Of a DNA stretch of 64,000 nucleotides, positions 36,838 through 46,138 are shown piece by piece. The notes under the pieces were generated by a model. That model saw only the letters and a program-made list of their open reading frames with translations, made no database searches and had not been told where the DNA came from. The position numbers and the translations under genes were made by a program. The DNA is from Consotaella salsifontis (GTDB lineage: Bacteria; Pseudomonadota; Alphaproteobacteria; Rhizobiales; Rhizobiaceae). The first letter of the stretch is position 1; the number at the start of each line of letters is the position of its first letter. The stretch spans positions 248,001 to 312,000 of the forward strand of contig NZ_FUXL01000002.1 of the NCBI RefSeq assembly GCF_900167365.1. The letters run 5' to 3'.

Positions 36838-38397
36838 ATGTTCCGCGAATTATTCAGCAACCCCGCAAGGCGCGACGCGGTCATCGCGACAGGCATGGCC
36901 ATCGCTCTCTATGCGCTGTTCCTTTACCTCGACGCCTACGACAGATTCGCTGCCTTCATGAAAGGACACGAGAGCTGGGAGCTTGACGAGATCATCCTCG
37001 CCATCTTCCTGTCGGGCCTCTCGGGCTTCGTCTACGCTTGGCGGCGTCTTCTCGACCTCAAGCGCGAAGCCAAGCGCCGCAGCGAGGCGGAAGGCGAGGC
37101 GCTTTGGTTCGCCTATCACGACCCTCTGACGCGCCTGCCCAACCGGCACTATGTCGACGGCCGTATGAACGGCAGGAACAAGAACGCTACGAGCCCTGTC
37201 TCGGTCTTCGCCATCGATCTGGACGGCTTCAAGAAGGTCAACGACCTCGTCGGCCATCACGGCGGCGACGCCCTGCTCACCACGGTGGCCGAGCGGCTGC
37301 GGCAACTCTTCCCCGAGGATACCGTCATTCGCATGGGAGGCGACGAGTTCTGCGTCCTGTCGCAAACCCCGGCGGACGCCGCGGAGGAGATGGCGGAGCG
37401 GATGGTGGATTTGCTGAGCCGCCCGGTGATCATCGGCGGCATCCAAGTCGAGGTTGGCACATCCGTTGGCATAGGCCACAACCACGACCGCAAGGAGCGC
37501 CTGCAGACGGTCATGGAGCAGGCCGATCTTGCCATGTACGCCGCCAAGCGGCGCGGCCGAAACGGCGTCTGCGTCTTCGAGGCGTCGATGCGGGAAATCC
37601 TAACCGAACGCGTCAGGCTGGAGACGGAGCTGCGCGAGGCCGTTCGCGCGGGCGTGATCCGGCCGCACTACCAGCCGCTCATCCACCTCGACGGCGGCAA
37701 GATCCACGGCTTCGAGGCCCTGGCCCGTTGGACGGACAAGAGCGGCAACGCCGTCTCGCCGGCCGTCTTCATCGAGATCGCCGAGGAAGCGGGGCTGATC
37801 ACCGACCTTTCGGGGCAACTCCTGCGGCAGGCCTGTCTCGACGCTCTCTCCTGGCCGAGCGAGACCCGCCTCGCCTTCAACATCTCCCCCGCCCAGCTCA
37901 CCGACCGCCTGCTCGGCCTGCGGATCATCCAGATCCTCGGGGAAACAGGCTTTCCTCCTCGGCGCCTGGAGATCGAGATAACGGAAACGGCGGTCGTGCG
38001 CGAACTTGCGACGGCAACGCAGACCATCGAGGAACTCAAGCGCATCGGCATCCATATCGTTCTCGACGATTTCGGCACCGGTTATTCCAGCCTCTCTCAG
38101 CTCTCCAACATGAGCTTCGATGAGATCAAGATCGATCGCAGCTTCATGAACTCGCTCGGCGAGGAAGACAGCAAGCAGACCAAGATCGTGCGCGCCATCG
38201 TCGGCCTCAGCCAGGGCCTTGGCATCACGACGACCGCCGAGGGGATCGAGCAGCTTTCGCAGCTCGAACGCATCAAGGAGCTGGGCTGCAATCTGGGCCA
38301 GGGCTACCTCTTCGGAAAGGCGATGCCCGCCAACCATGTCGCCGGCTTTCTGGCCGGCAGGAACGCCCAGGAGGCGGACGTTCGCTTAGGCCGATAG
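36838..38397 (+). CDS. Membrane GGDEF-EAL cyclic-di-GMP protein
   Basis: A 519-residue protein with two N-terminal membrane segments (about 14-32 and 50-68), a GGDEF domain (about 88-245) and an EAL domain (about 260-505). The cyclase site RMGGDEF is intact, with no RxxD inhibitory site just before it. The phosphodiesterase site also looks intact: FEALARW, FNISPAQ, EITET, DDFGTGYSSL, KIDRSF and AEGIE. It can therefore in principle both make and break cyclic-di-GMP. No input domain other than the short membrane region is seen. Confidence 0.94.
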   Translation: MFRELFSNPARRDAVIATGMAIALYALFLYLDAYDRFAAFMKGHESWELDEIILAIFLSGLSGFVYAWRRLLDLKREAKRRSEAEGEALWFAYHDPLTRLPNRHYVDGRMNGRNKNATSPVSVFAIDLDGFKKVNDLVGHHGGDALLTTVAERLRQLFPEDTVIRMGGDEFCVLSQTPADAAEEMAERMVDLLSRPVIIGGIQVEVGTSVGIGHNHDRKERLQTVMEQADLAMYAAKRRGRNGVCVFEASMREILTERVRLETELREAVRAGVIRPHYQPLIHLDGGKIHGFEALARWTDKSGNAVSPAVFIEIAEEAGLITDLSGQLLRQACLDALSWPSETRLAFNISPAQLTDRLLGLRIIQILGETGFPPRRLEIEITETAVVRELATATQTIEELKRIGIHIVLDDFGTGYSSLSQLSNMSFDEIKIDRSFMNSLGEEDSKQTKIVRAIVGLSQGLGITTTAEGIEQLSQLERIKELGCNLGQGYLFGKAMPANHVAGFLAGRNAQEADVRLGR

Positions 38398-38425
38398 TGG
38401 CCCGTGCGCCGAAGGAAGCGTCGGA

Positions 38426-40489
38426 TCACTGAAGGTCGACGAAGACGCTGGCCCTTGCGGCGGCTCCCGCCTTATCCACCACGGATATCTCGACGAAGCC
38501 GGGCTCTTGCGGGCGCCAGGCTGCCTGCCGGCCGTCGAGGTTTTGCGCAATCGGGGCGCCGTCGACATACCAGGTGAAGGGCGGCTCGCCGTTTCTCACC
38601 TTCAGGAAGAGGTCGCTGTCGGCCCCCTGCCCGACAAGCTCGACCCTGGCGGCATTGGGCGGATAGGCGATCTCCGGCCTGAGGCGCGCATCGGCCTTTT
38701 CGGCGGCGCGGCCGAAGCGCTTCAGCGGAGGCGGCAGTCCCGCGCCGGCCGAGGCGAGAATGCCGGGCGGCGGCCCCGGCAGCGGCTCGATCGGTCCGAT
38801 GCGGGCGAAGACGTCGCGCATCACGGGAACCGCCATGTCCTGCCCGACGAGGCCGGAGACCGGCGCACCGTCCGGCCGCCCGAGCCAGACGCCGACGACG
38901 TGGCGTCCGTCGTAGCCGACGGTCCAGGCATCGCGGTAGCCATAGGACGTTCCCGTCTTGTAGGCGACGAGACCGGGCGAGCCCTTGGCTGTCGTGGCCG
39001 CGCCCGCCAGAATGGACGTGACCTCCCAGGCCGCCTGGGGCGAAAGGATGCGGCGGCCTCTCGGCAGCGCCTCCCCCATCGTCACGTGCAGAGGCTCGGC
39101 GAGACCGCCATTGGCGAGGCCGCCATAGATACGCACGAGGTCCTCCAGCGACAGTCCGAGGCCCCCGAGGCCGATGGCGAGGCCCGGAATGGAACGATCG
39201 GAAAGGTCCGGCGCAGCGCCGGCCCTCTTCATCCGCGAGATCAACCTGGAGGGCCCGACGGCGGAGAGAAGCTCGACCGCCGGCAGATTGCGCGACAGCT
39301 GGAGCGCCCGGCGCGCTGTGATGATGCCCTGGAAGTCATGGTCGAAGTTCTGCGGCGTATAGCCCGAAAAGCCGCCGGGCGAGTCGTCGACCAGTGTCTC
39401 CGGATGGGCGATCCCGCGCTCGAAGGCGAGACCGTAGATCAAGGGCTTCAGCGCCGAACCAGGGGAGCGCTCGGAGCGCGTCAGGTCGACGAAGCCGTCG
39501 CGGCTCGCGTCGAAGAGATCGGGCGAGCCGACGGAGGCCAACACTTCGCCGGTGCTATGGTCCGACACGAGGATGGCGAGACTGAGCGGCCGCTTGAGGC
39601 TCGCCGCCTTGACCTGTACATAGGTTTCCAGACGCTCCTGGAGCGCCCGGTCGATGGTGAGGCGAATCTGGGCGCGGTCCGGATGCTCCGTATGCAGGCG
39701 ATCGGCGGCATGGGCGGCCAACATGGGCAGGTCCATGCGGCGGGTCGGGACGGGCTCAGCCTTGGCGCGCCTCGCCTCCTCCGGCGCGATGACGCCGAGC
39801 GCCGCCATCCGGTCTAGCACCCGGTCGCGGCCGCGTTTGGCCTCGCCGGGGTTGCGATCCGGCCGCATCCTTTCCGGCGATTGCGGCAGGACGACCAGCA
39901 GCGCCGCCTCGGCGGCGGTCAGGCGCCGGGGCTCCTTGCCGAAAAAGGCGAGGCTCGCCGCCCGTACCCCCTCCAGATTGCCGCCATAGGGCGCCATCGA
40001 AAGATAAAGGGCCAGAATGTCCGCCTTGGAGCGACTGCGTTCCAAGGCCAGCGCCGAGAGCACCTGCTCGCCCTTGGCCGCAAAGCTGCGCGTCGGCAGG
40101 TCGAGGAGCATCCGCGCCACCTGCATGGTCAGCGTCGATCCGCCGGAGACGATGCGAAAATGCCGGAGAGATTGCCAGACCGCGCGGGCAAAGGCCGAGG
40201 GATCGATGCCGCCATGGGTCTGGAAGCGCTTGTCCTCCCAGGCCAGCAGCATTCGCAGGTAACGGGGGTCGACGTCGTCGGCGGTCGCCCGGAGCCGCCA
40301 ACGGCCGTCATCGAGCGCAAAGGCGCGAAGCAGCGCCCCGTCCCTGTCGAGAACCTCGACGCCCGTCACCGGCGCCTGAAGGCTCGCCTCGCGCCGCTCG
40401 ACCGCCGCCTCGAAGGAAGCGACCGCAACCACGAGAAGAACGGCACCGGCGAGCGCACCCGCCAGTGCCAACCGGGCCCCCCTCCTCAT
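38426..40489 (-). CDS. pbpC: Penicillin-binding protein 1C
   Basis: A 687-residue bifunctional cell-wall synthase anchored by one N-terminal membrane helix. The glycosyltransferase domain (about 50-230) has EDKRFQTHGGID and GGSTLTMQVAR. The transpeptidase domain has the active-site SALK within SPGSALKPLIYG and KTGTSYGYRD. The C-terminal 90 residues are a BiPBP_C domain, the mark of PbpC. The ATG overlaps the stop of the alpha-2-macroglobulin gene by four bases, so the two are translated together. Confidence 0.96.
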   Translation of the reverse strand: MRRGARLALAGALAGAVLLVVAVASFEAAVERREASLQAPVTGVEVLDRDGALLRAFALDDGRWRLRATADDVDPRYLRMLLAWEDKRFQTHGGIDPSAFARAVWQSLRHFRIVSGGSTLTMQVARMLLDLPTRSFAAKGEQVLSALALERSRSKADILALYLSMAPYGGNLEGVRAASLAFFGKEPRRLTAAEAALLVVLPQSPERMRPDRNPGEAKRGRDRVLDRMAALGVIAPEEARRAKAEPVPTRRMDLPMLAAHAADRLHTEHPDRAQIRLTIDRALQERLETYVQVKAASLKRPLSLAILVSDHSTGEVLASVGSPDLFDASRDGFVDLTRSERSPGSALKPLIYGLAFERGIAHPETLVDDSPGGFSGYTPQNFDHDFQGIITARRALQLSRNLPAVELLSAVGPSRLISRMKRAGAAPDLSDRSIPGLAIGLGGLGLSLEDLVRIYGGLANGGLAEPLHVTMGEALPRGRRILSPQAAWEVTSILAGAATTAKGSPGLVAYKTGTSYGYRDAWTVGYDGRHVVGVWLGRPDGAPVSGLVGQDMAVPVMRDVFARIGPIEPLPGPPPGILASAGAGLPPPLKRFGRAAEKADARLRPEIAYPPNAARVELVGQGADSDLFLKVRNGEPPFTWYVDGAPIAQNLDGRQAAWRPQEPGFVEISVVDKAGAAARASVFVDLQ

Positions 40490-43400
40490 CTCAGCGGACC
40501 GGCGACGGAAACCGTATCCTCCGCCGTCCGGCCACGCCGGCTCGGGTCATACATGTTCTCGACGCTCGCGGCCGGGCGCACGAAGGTGCCCGGCGAAACG
40601 GCGCGCACGATATAGGCGAAGCGCCAGGGGCCCGTCTCGCCTTCGCTCTGATTGACGGCGGCGAGGAAGCGATCGGCGCGGAACTCGGTGTGGGCGGCCT
40701 CGCCCGTGAGTTCCAGCCAATCGAGGCTGGCGACGTCGCCGCCGCGCAGGATCGCCGGATTGTCGATCTCGAAGCCCGCCGGCAGCGGATCGTCGATCAT
40801 CAGGCGCGCCGGTCCGCCATCGGCCGGCGTCACCTCAATCACCGCGACCAGACGCTCGCCAAGTTCGACCACCGAAGGATCGGCCTCCTCGCCGTCGAGC
40901 GTAAACATGCTGCGCTGGATGGCGTAGCCGTCGTTCGAAGCCGGCGGCGCGACCTTCGGCACGCCGGCGAGAGTCACCGCCGCGCCGACCGAGGCGGCAC
41001 CCCGATTTTCAATCTCGAGCCCCGACTTCACGTCCACCGCGTCGAAGGAGCGGGCGAACGGCCCATCATGGGGCTTGCCCGCGACGGTGAGCTTCGGCGG
41101 GTTGCTCTCGAGCAGCGCGTGGGCGGCGAGCAGCGACCAGGCGTCTTCCTGGGTCGAGGTTCGCCTTTGCTCCTCGCGGCGCTGATTGATCTTCTGGACG
41201 AGCCCGTCGAAGACAACCCCCGGAACCTTGGTTTCGAGGCCGAGGGTCAGGACCGCCGCCTCGTCGCGCAGCACGGTGCCATAATCGCCAAGCGCGCCCT
41301 CGGGCAGGCGGCGGTTGTCGCCCAGGCTCTCTCGGAAGAGGGTTTCGGCCCTGAGACGATCACCATAAAGCGCCAGCGCCGCCCCGATCTGCGCCTTCGA
41401 CAGAGGCGTCGGCAGCGCCTCCGACTGGTTGTCCGCCGTATAGCGCAGGTCGCCGATGGCCGCCCGGCCGTTGCGGGCCAGCACGTAGTAGGCATAGGCC
41501 ACCGGCCCCCAGTCGGGCTGATCGGGAAGATAGGCGAGGCTGTTTTTCAGATTGTCGAGGGCGAGCGTCATGCCCTCTTCCGGAACGGCGTATCCGGCTT
41601 CCTTCGCGCGAGTGAGGAAGTCGGTGACATAGGCATCCAGCCAAAGATCGCCGGAATCCGGGCGCCAGAGGCCAAAGGAGCCGCTGGACGACTGGTTGGC
41701 GAGTACGGCGGAGATCGCGTCGCCGACACGCTTGCCGACATCGACATTCTCACCGAGACCGGCCGCGAGGATCGTGCGGTCGAGATAGACCAGAGGCAGC
41801 GCGCGGCTGGTGATCTGCTCGGTGCAGCCATAGGGGTAGCGGTCGAGCGCGGCGACGACGCCGGCAACGTCGAAATCCGTCGCGCCCGAAACCGTGAGCG
41901 TTGCCGTCGCGGTGCCCGGCACGTACTCGGAGAAGAGCGCCGGGTCGAGCGACAGTGTTCCGCCATTGGCGGCCAGCGTCAGGCGGCTTTTCTCGATCGT
42001 CTTCGGCGCATTGGAGCGAACGTCGAGCGAGAACTGCTTGGTCAGCGTCTCGCCTCCCTCGACCGACAGCGTCAGCTCGAACGATGCATCGCCAATGGCC
42101 TTCGCCTTGATCGGGAAGAGCAGGCGCTCCCGCCCGCCTTCCTTGAGTGTCAGCGAGCGGGCGCCGTCATCGGAGAGCGATGCGGCCGCGCCGGCTTCCG
42201 AAAGCGTCAGCTCGGCGTCGCCCACCGGTCCCTCGACATGGGTCACGTCGACGGCGATCCGAGATTCGTCGCCGGGCGCCATGAAGAGCGGCCGACTGAC
42301 CGAGATCACCACCGGATCGCGCACCAGCATGTCGGTGCTCGCCTCTCCGACGGCGGTCTTCGTCCAGGCGAGCGCCATCAGCCTCAAGGTGCCGTTGAAG
42401 TCCGGGATATCCAGGGAGACGTGCGCCTTGCCGTCCGCGCCCACCGTCACAAGGCCGGAAAACAGCGCGACGAGCTGATCCATCGGCGGCGGGCTCTCGT
42501 AGCTCGCGCCCGCATCGCCGCCGGAGCGCACCGCCCCCGGCGCCCCCTGCATCCGGTCGATAAGCTTGGAGTAGAGATCGCGGATTTCGACGCCGAGCCG
42601 GCGCTGGCCGAAATAGTGGTCGGAGAGCGAGGGCGGCGAGAACCGCGTGATGTTCAGAATGCCGACATCGACGGCCGCCAGCGTCAAATAAGCCGTCTCG
42701 CCGGCTTTTGCCCCGGAAACATCGACGGCGACATCGACGGTGCGGCGCGGCTCGATCTTGTCCGGCGCCTCGATCTTGACTGAGAGCGCTCGCTCGCCGG
42801 GATCGACAGCGGCATGGGCGAGACCGATGGCCCGTCCCGGCATGCGCTTGGCCGAAAGGTCCATCGGGCGATAGACGATCGCCGTGACATAGGCGCCAGG
42901 ACCCCAGTCGCGCGTGACCGGCAGCTCCACATCGCCACCTTCGGCGGGAATGTCGACGCTCTTCGTCGCGACCACGCGCTCGTCCATCACCAGCACCTCG
43001 GCCTTTCCGGCAAAGCGCGGCTCGATATGGACGACGGCGGTTTCGCCCACCGCGTAGCGCGGCTTGTCGAGCGAGACCTTTGCCATTTCAGGAGTATCGA
43101 GCGAGGTCGCGGCGATGGACCAGCCCGCCTCGAAGGCGAGGCTCGCCGGAACGGCGGCGCCATTGGGATCGCGCACCACCAGCTCGTAATCGCCCCACTC
43201 AACCGGCAGGGAAAGCGATGCCGGCTGGTCGGTGGCGATCGAGAGCGTACCGCTCGCCACCCGTTCGGAAGAGCGGATCGGCTCGTAGTTCCACTGGCCG
43301 TTGGAGGAATACCACTGGAACCGGGTGTTGATCTTGTTGAGCACCCATTCGGCCTTGTCCAAGGCCGTGCGCTGCCCCTTGGCGTCGACGGCGATGAGGT

Positions 43401-45996
43401 CGAAGCCGGCTTGGCCGCCCTCTTCCACCGCGCCGGAGAATCTCGACTTGAGGCCGAGGCGCGCCTTCTGACCCGTCAGCGGCTGGTCGAGGGTGCGCTC
43501 CACTGGACGGCCCGCCGGGTCCATAACCCTGACCTGAAGCGACACTTGAAGGGGACGGGTCGTCGCCGGCACCTCGAACGGCATCAGCGAGACGGTAGCC
43601 TTGCCCTCTTCGTCGGTCGTCGCTTCCTCGAAGGGTTGGCGCATCGAGGTGGGTTCATCATCCGTCAGCCCGAACACGAAGCCCGGATAGCCCGAAAGCT
43701 CGCGGGTCGCCGTCACTACGGCCTCGCCGCCGACCGTGAGATTTCCGGCCGGAGCGCCGAAGAGGAACCGCGCTGCCACATCGACCGGCGAAGGCGCCGC
43801 CGGATCAAGGGTTTCAGCTTCGGCGGTAAGATCGAAATCGAGCTTTTCGGGCTCGAAATCCTCGACCACGAAGGTCTTCTCGGCGAGCGCCGGCCGCTTG
43901 GGATCGGTGAAGAGCTGGAGCTTCCAGACGCCGCGCTGCGCATTTCGAGGAACGTCGAAGGCGAAAGCGAAGCCGCCGGCGCCGCCATCCTTCACTTGCC
44001 AGCGGCGATGCTCGACGCCGTCCGGCCGCGTCGCGATGGCCGTCAGAGTGAGGTTCTCCACCGCCCGGCTCTCGGAATCGCGCACAAGACCGGTGAACCA
44101 GGCGGTATCGCCGGCGCGATAGATGCCGCGCTCGGTGGTCAGGAACACGTCGAGCGGCCCGGCGGGCGCCCGGCCGGAAACGCCGCGATCCGTCAGATCG
44201 AAGGGAGCCGCGGTCAGGTCCAGGAAGACGAAGTCCTCGCCGTGTCGTGCCGTCAGGACCGCCGGCCGGTCGCTACCGGTGCCGTTCATCAGCCCGGCGG
44301 GGAGGCGCGCATGTCCCGCGCTGTCGGTCGCGATGGTGCCGAGCTCCCGATTGTTCGCGGCAATCAGCGTCAGCTGAACATCAGCCAGCGGATTGGCGCT
44401 TCCCAGCGAGCGGGCAAAGACGTGGAAGCCGTCGGTGGCGGAGAAGCTGACGAGGCCGATATCGCTGACGACAAACCACTGGGTCGCAACGGAATCCTGA
44501 TACTGCGGACCGTTTTTCGCTTCCGCCGTCAGCACATAGACGCCCGGCGTCATTTCTGGCGCGATCTCGGCGACGGGAATCGCCGTCGTCACCTCCTGGT
44601 TCGCCTCGCGGGCGACGGTGACGTGCCCCTTCCAAACCGGGCTCGCGACATTTTCAGAGAAGTCGCTGATTTGCCAGGAGGAAAGCTGACGCAGGAACTG
44701 CCCATCCGTGATCACGCGCGAGAGCGCACGCTCGCCGACGCGCTGAACGGTCGCCTCGATCTCGTCGGTGTTGACGGTGACGACCGGAATTGTCGGCTTT
44801 CCGCCGGCGGGCAGCACATAGGCGTTGGTCGAGAAGCGCACGGAAGGATCGCGGTCGCGCACATAGATGCTGAGCTCGGCCTGCTTCTCCAGCACCTCGC
44901 CATCCGACGAGCGGATGCCGGGCCGCACCACCAGCCGGTAACGCTCTCCATGCTTGACGCCATCGACGCAGATCTGGTTGCCGCTCGCCGTCACCGGCAG
45001 CGTATCGCCGTCATCGACATGCACATAGTCGCCGGCCGTTTCCCCGGTGGTCAGGCTGGGCGCGAGGGTGTCTGAAAAGGTGAGGCAGAGGCGCGGCGCG
45101 GCGGCATTGTTGTCGACGGAATGATCGGTGATGCGGAAGCCGTGGCTGGCGACGGCCGCCTCCAGCTTTTCTCTGGTCTGCGAATCATCAGCGATGGCAA
45201 TGCTTTGCCGATATATTTTGATCGCCGACTTCCAGTTTTCGGCAGCTTCATAGACTTCACCTAGAACACGAAGAGCAGCGGAGCGGTCGGCAGGCGTCTT
45301 GGCGGCAAGCGCGGCATTGACCGCCGCCGGTTCGCGCAGCGCGGCGTTCTCGCGCTGCTCGTCGTAATTCTCGGGTTGATTGGCAAGCGCGGCGTCCGCC
45401 AGCCCGCGCCAGGCGCGCGCGCTTTCGGGCTCGCGGCGCAGCACCTCGCGCCAATCGGCGATGGCGTCGGGATAGGCGAGCGCGGTGGAAGCTCGCTCCG
45501 TCAGTTCCTTGACAGAAAGGGCGGCCCTGTCCTGATCGCGGTCCTCGTCCGCGATTTGCACCCGGAGCTGCTTGGCGGCGTCGAGCACGGCCCGCGGCAG
45601 GAAGGCCAGATCGGCCTCGCGCTTCTCCATCGACGGCTCATCCGCCCCGTCCTCGGCGACCAGGCGCCCGGCGGTCGCGCCTTTGGCGCTCCGCAGTTCG
45701 CCGACTCCATCCTTGAGGAGGCACCAGCCGGTTTTCTCGTTCAGCGTGAAGGCCTGGCAGCGCTCGTCGCCGAAGCAGGCGGCGGTACAGCCATCGAGGT
45801 CGACGCCCTTCACGATATCGAGGTCATGGCCGAAATAATCGGCGCCGGGGGTGGTGACCACCTTGACCGGACGCCCAGCGGGATCGGCACCCTTGGTTGC
45901 GGCCGCATCCTTGGCAGTGGCCGCGCCTGACAACAAAAAAGCCGCCAGCAGCGGCAAGGCCAGAGCGAACTTTCCGGGTCTCGACAACCACGCCAT
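40486..45996 (-). CDS. Bacterial alpha-2-macroglobulin with N-terminal PAN/Apple domain
   Basis: A giant 1836-residue periplasmic protein thought to trap foreign proteases. A Sec-type signal (residues 1-28) is followed by a PAN/Apple-like domain (about 45-115) with CTAACFGDERCQAF and a WCLLK segment. Repeated MG domains, the bait region and the thioester domain follow. The thioester motif CTEQ (Cys about 1391) is intact, so it should form a covalent trap. Unlike E. coli YfhM no lipobox cysteine is evident after the signal. It is coupled to pbpC, the classical pairing, suggesting defence of the envelope while PbpC repairs breaches. AGGGAGGGTGGC precedes the ATG. Confidence 0.94.
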   Translation of the reverse strand: MAWLSRPGKFALALPLLAAFLLSGAATAKDAAATKGADPAGRPVKVVTTPGADYFGHDLDIVKGVDLDGCTAACFGDERCQAFTLNEKTGWCLLKDGVGELRSAKGATAGRLVAEDGADEPSMEKREADLAFLPRAVLDAAKQLRVQIADEDRDQDRAALSVKELTERASTALAYPDAIADWREVLRREPESARAWRGLADAALANQPENYDEQRENAALREPAAVNAALAAKTPADRSAALRVLGEVYEAAENWKSAIKIYRQSIAIADDSQTREKLEAAVASHGFRITDHSVDNNAAAPRLCLTFSDTLAPSLTTGETAGDYVHVDDGDTLPVTASGNQICVDGVKHGERYRLVVRPGIRSSDGEVLEKQAELSIYVRDRDPSVRFSTNAYVLPAGGKPTIPVVTVNTDEIEATVQRVGERALSRVITDGQFLRQLSSWQISDFSENVASPVWKGHVTVAREANQEVTTAIPVAEIAPEMTPGVYVLTAEAKNGPQYQDSVATQWFVVSDIGLVSFSATDGFHVFARSLGSANPLADVQLTLIAANNRELGTIATDSAGHARLPAGLMNGTGSDRPAVLTARHGEDFVFLDLTAAPFDLTDRGVSGRAPAGPLDVFLTTERGIYRAGDTAWFTGLVRDSESRAVENLTLTAIATRPDGVEHRRWQVKDGGAGGFAFAFDVPRNAQRGVWKLQLFTDPKRPALAEKTFVVEDFEPEKLDFDLTAEAETLDPAAPSPVDVAARFLFGAPAGNLTVGGEAVVTATRELSGYPGFVFGLTDDEPTSMRQPFEEATTDEEGKATVSLMPFEVPATTRPLQVSLQVRVMDPAGRPVERTLDQPLTGQKARLGLKSRFSGAVEEGGQAGFDLIAVDAKGQRTALDKAEWVLNKINTRFQWYSSNGQWNYEPIRSSERVASGTLSIATDQPASLSLPVEWGDYELVVRDPNGAAVPASLAFEAGWSIAATSLDTPEMAKVSLDKPRYAVGETAVVHIEPRFAGKAEVLVMDERVVATKSVDIPAEGGDVELPVTRDWGPGAYVTAIVYRPMDLSAKRMPGRAIGLAHAAVDPGERALSVKIEAPDKIEPRRTVDVAVDVSGAKAGETAYLTLAAVDVGILNITRFSPPSLSDHYFGQRRLGVEIRDLYSKLIDRMQGAPGAVRSGGDAGASYESPPPMDQLVALFSGLVTVGADGKAHVSLDIPDFNGTLRLMALAWTKTAVGEASTDMLVRDPVVISVSRPLFMAPGDESRIAVDVTHVEGPVGDAELTLSEAGAAASLSDDGARSLTLKEGGRERLLFPIKAKAIGDASFELTLSVEGGETLTKQFSLDVRSNAPKTIEKSRLTLAANGGTLSLDPALFSEYVPGTATATLTVSGATDFDVAGVVAALDRYPYGCTEQITSRALPLVYLDRTILAAGLGENVDVGKRVGDAISAVLANQSSSGSFGLWRPDSGDLWLDAYVTDFLTRAKEAGYAVPEEGMTLALDNLKNSLAYLPDQPDWGPVAYAYYVLARNGRAAIGDLRYTADNQSEALPTPLSKAQIGAALALYGDRLRAETLFRESLGDNRRLPEGALGDYGTVLRDEAAVLTLGLETKVPGVVFDGLVQKINQRREEQRRTSTQEDAWSLLAAHALLESNPPKLTVAGKPHDGPFARSFDAVDVKSGLEIENRGAASVGAAVTLAGVPKVAPPASNDGYAIQRSMFTLDGEEADPSVVELGERLVAVIEVTPADGGPARLMIDDPLPAGFEIDNPAILRGGDVASLDWLELTGEAAHTEFRADRFLAAVNQSEGETGPWRFAYIVRAVSPGTFVRPAASVENMYDPSRRGRTAEDTVSVAGPLR

Positions 45997-46138
45997 GCCA
46001 CCCTCCCTGACTGTTCGCCCGCCATCTTAAAGGGGCGGGATCAGGTGCGCCAGAGTGACGCGGAAACATGACAGGAGTTTTCCACGCCCGCCAGCGCGCT
46101 CGGAGCGCCCGCTGTTCAGCGAACGCTCCGTCATATCG

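Noticed and set aside
40465-45075. Long plus-strand frames of 753-772 codons
   Set aside because: They mirror the alpha-2-macroglobulin gene and lack any family motif, signal peptide or ribosome-binding site.
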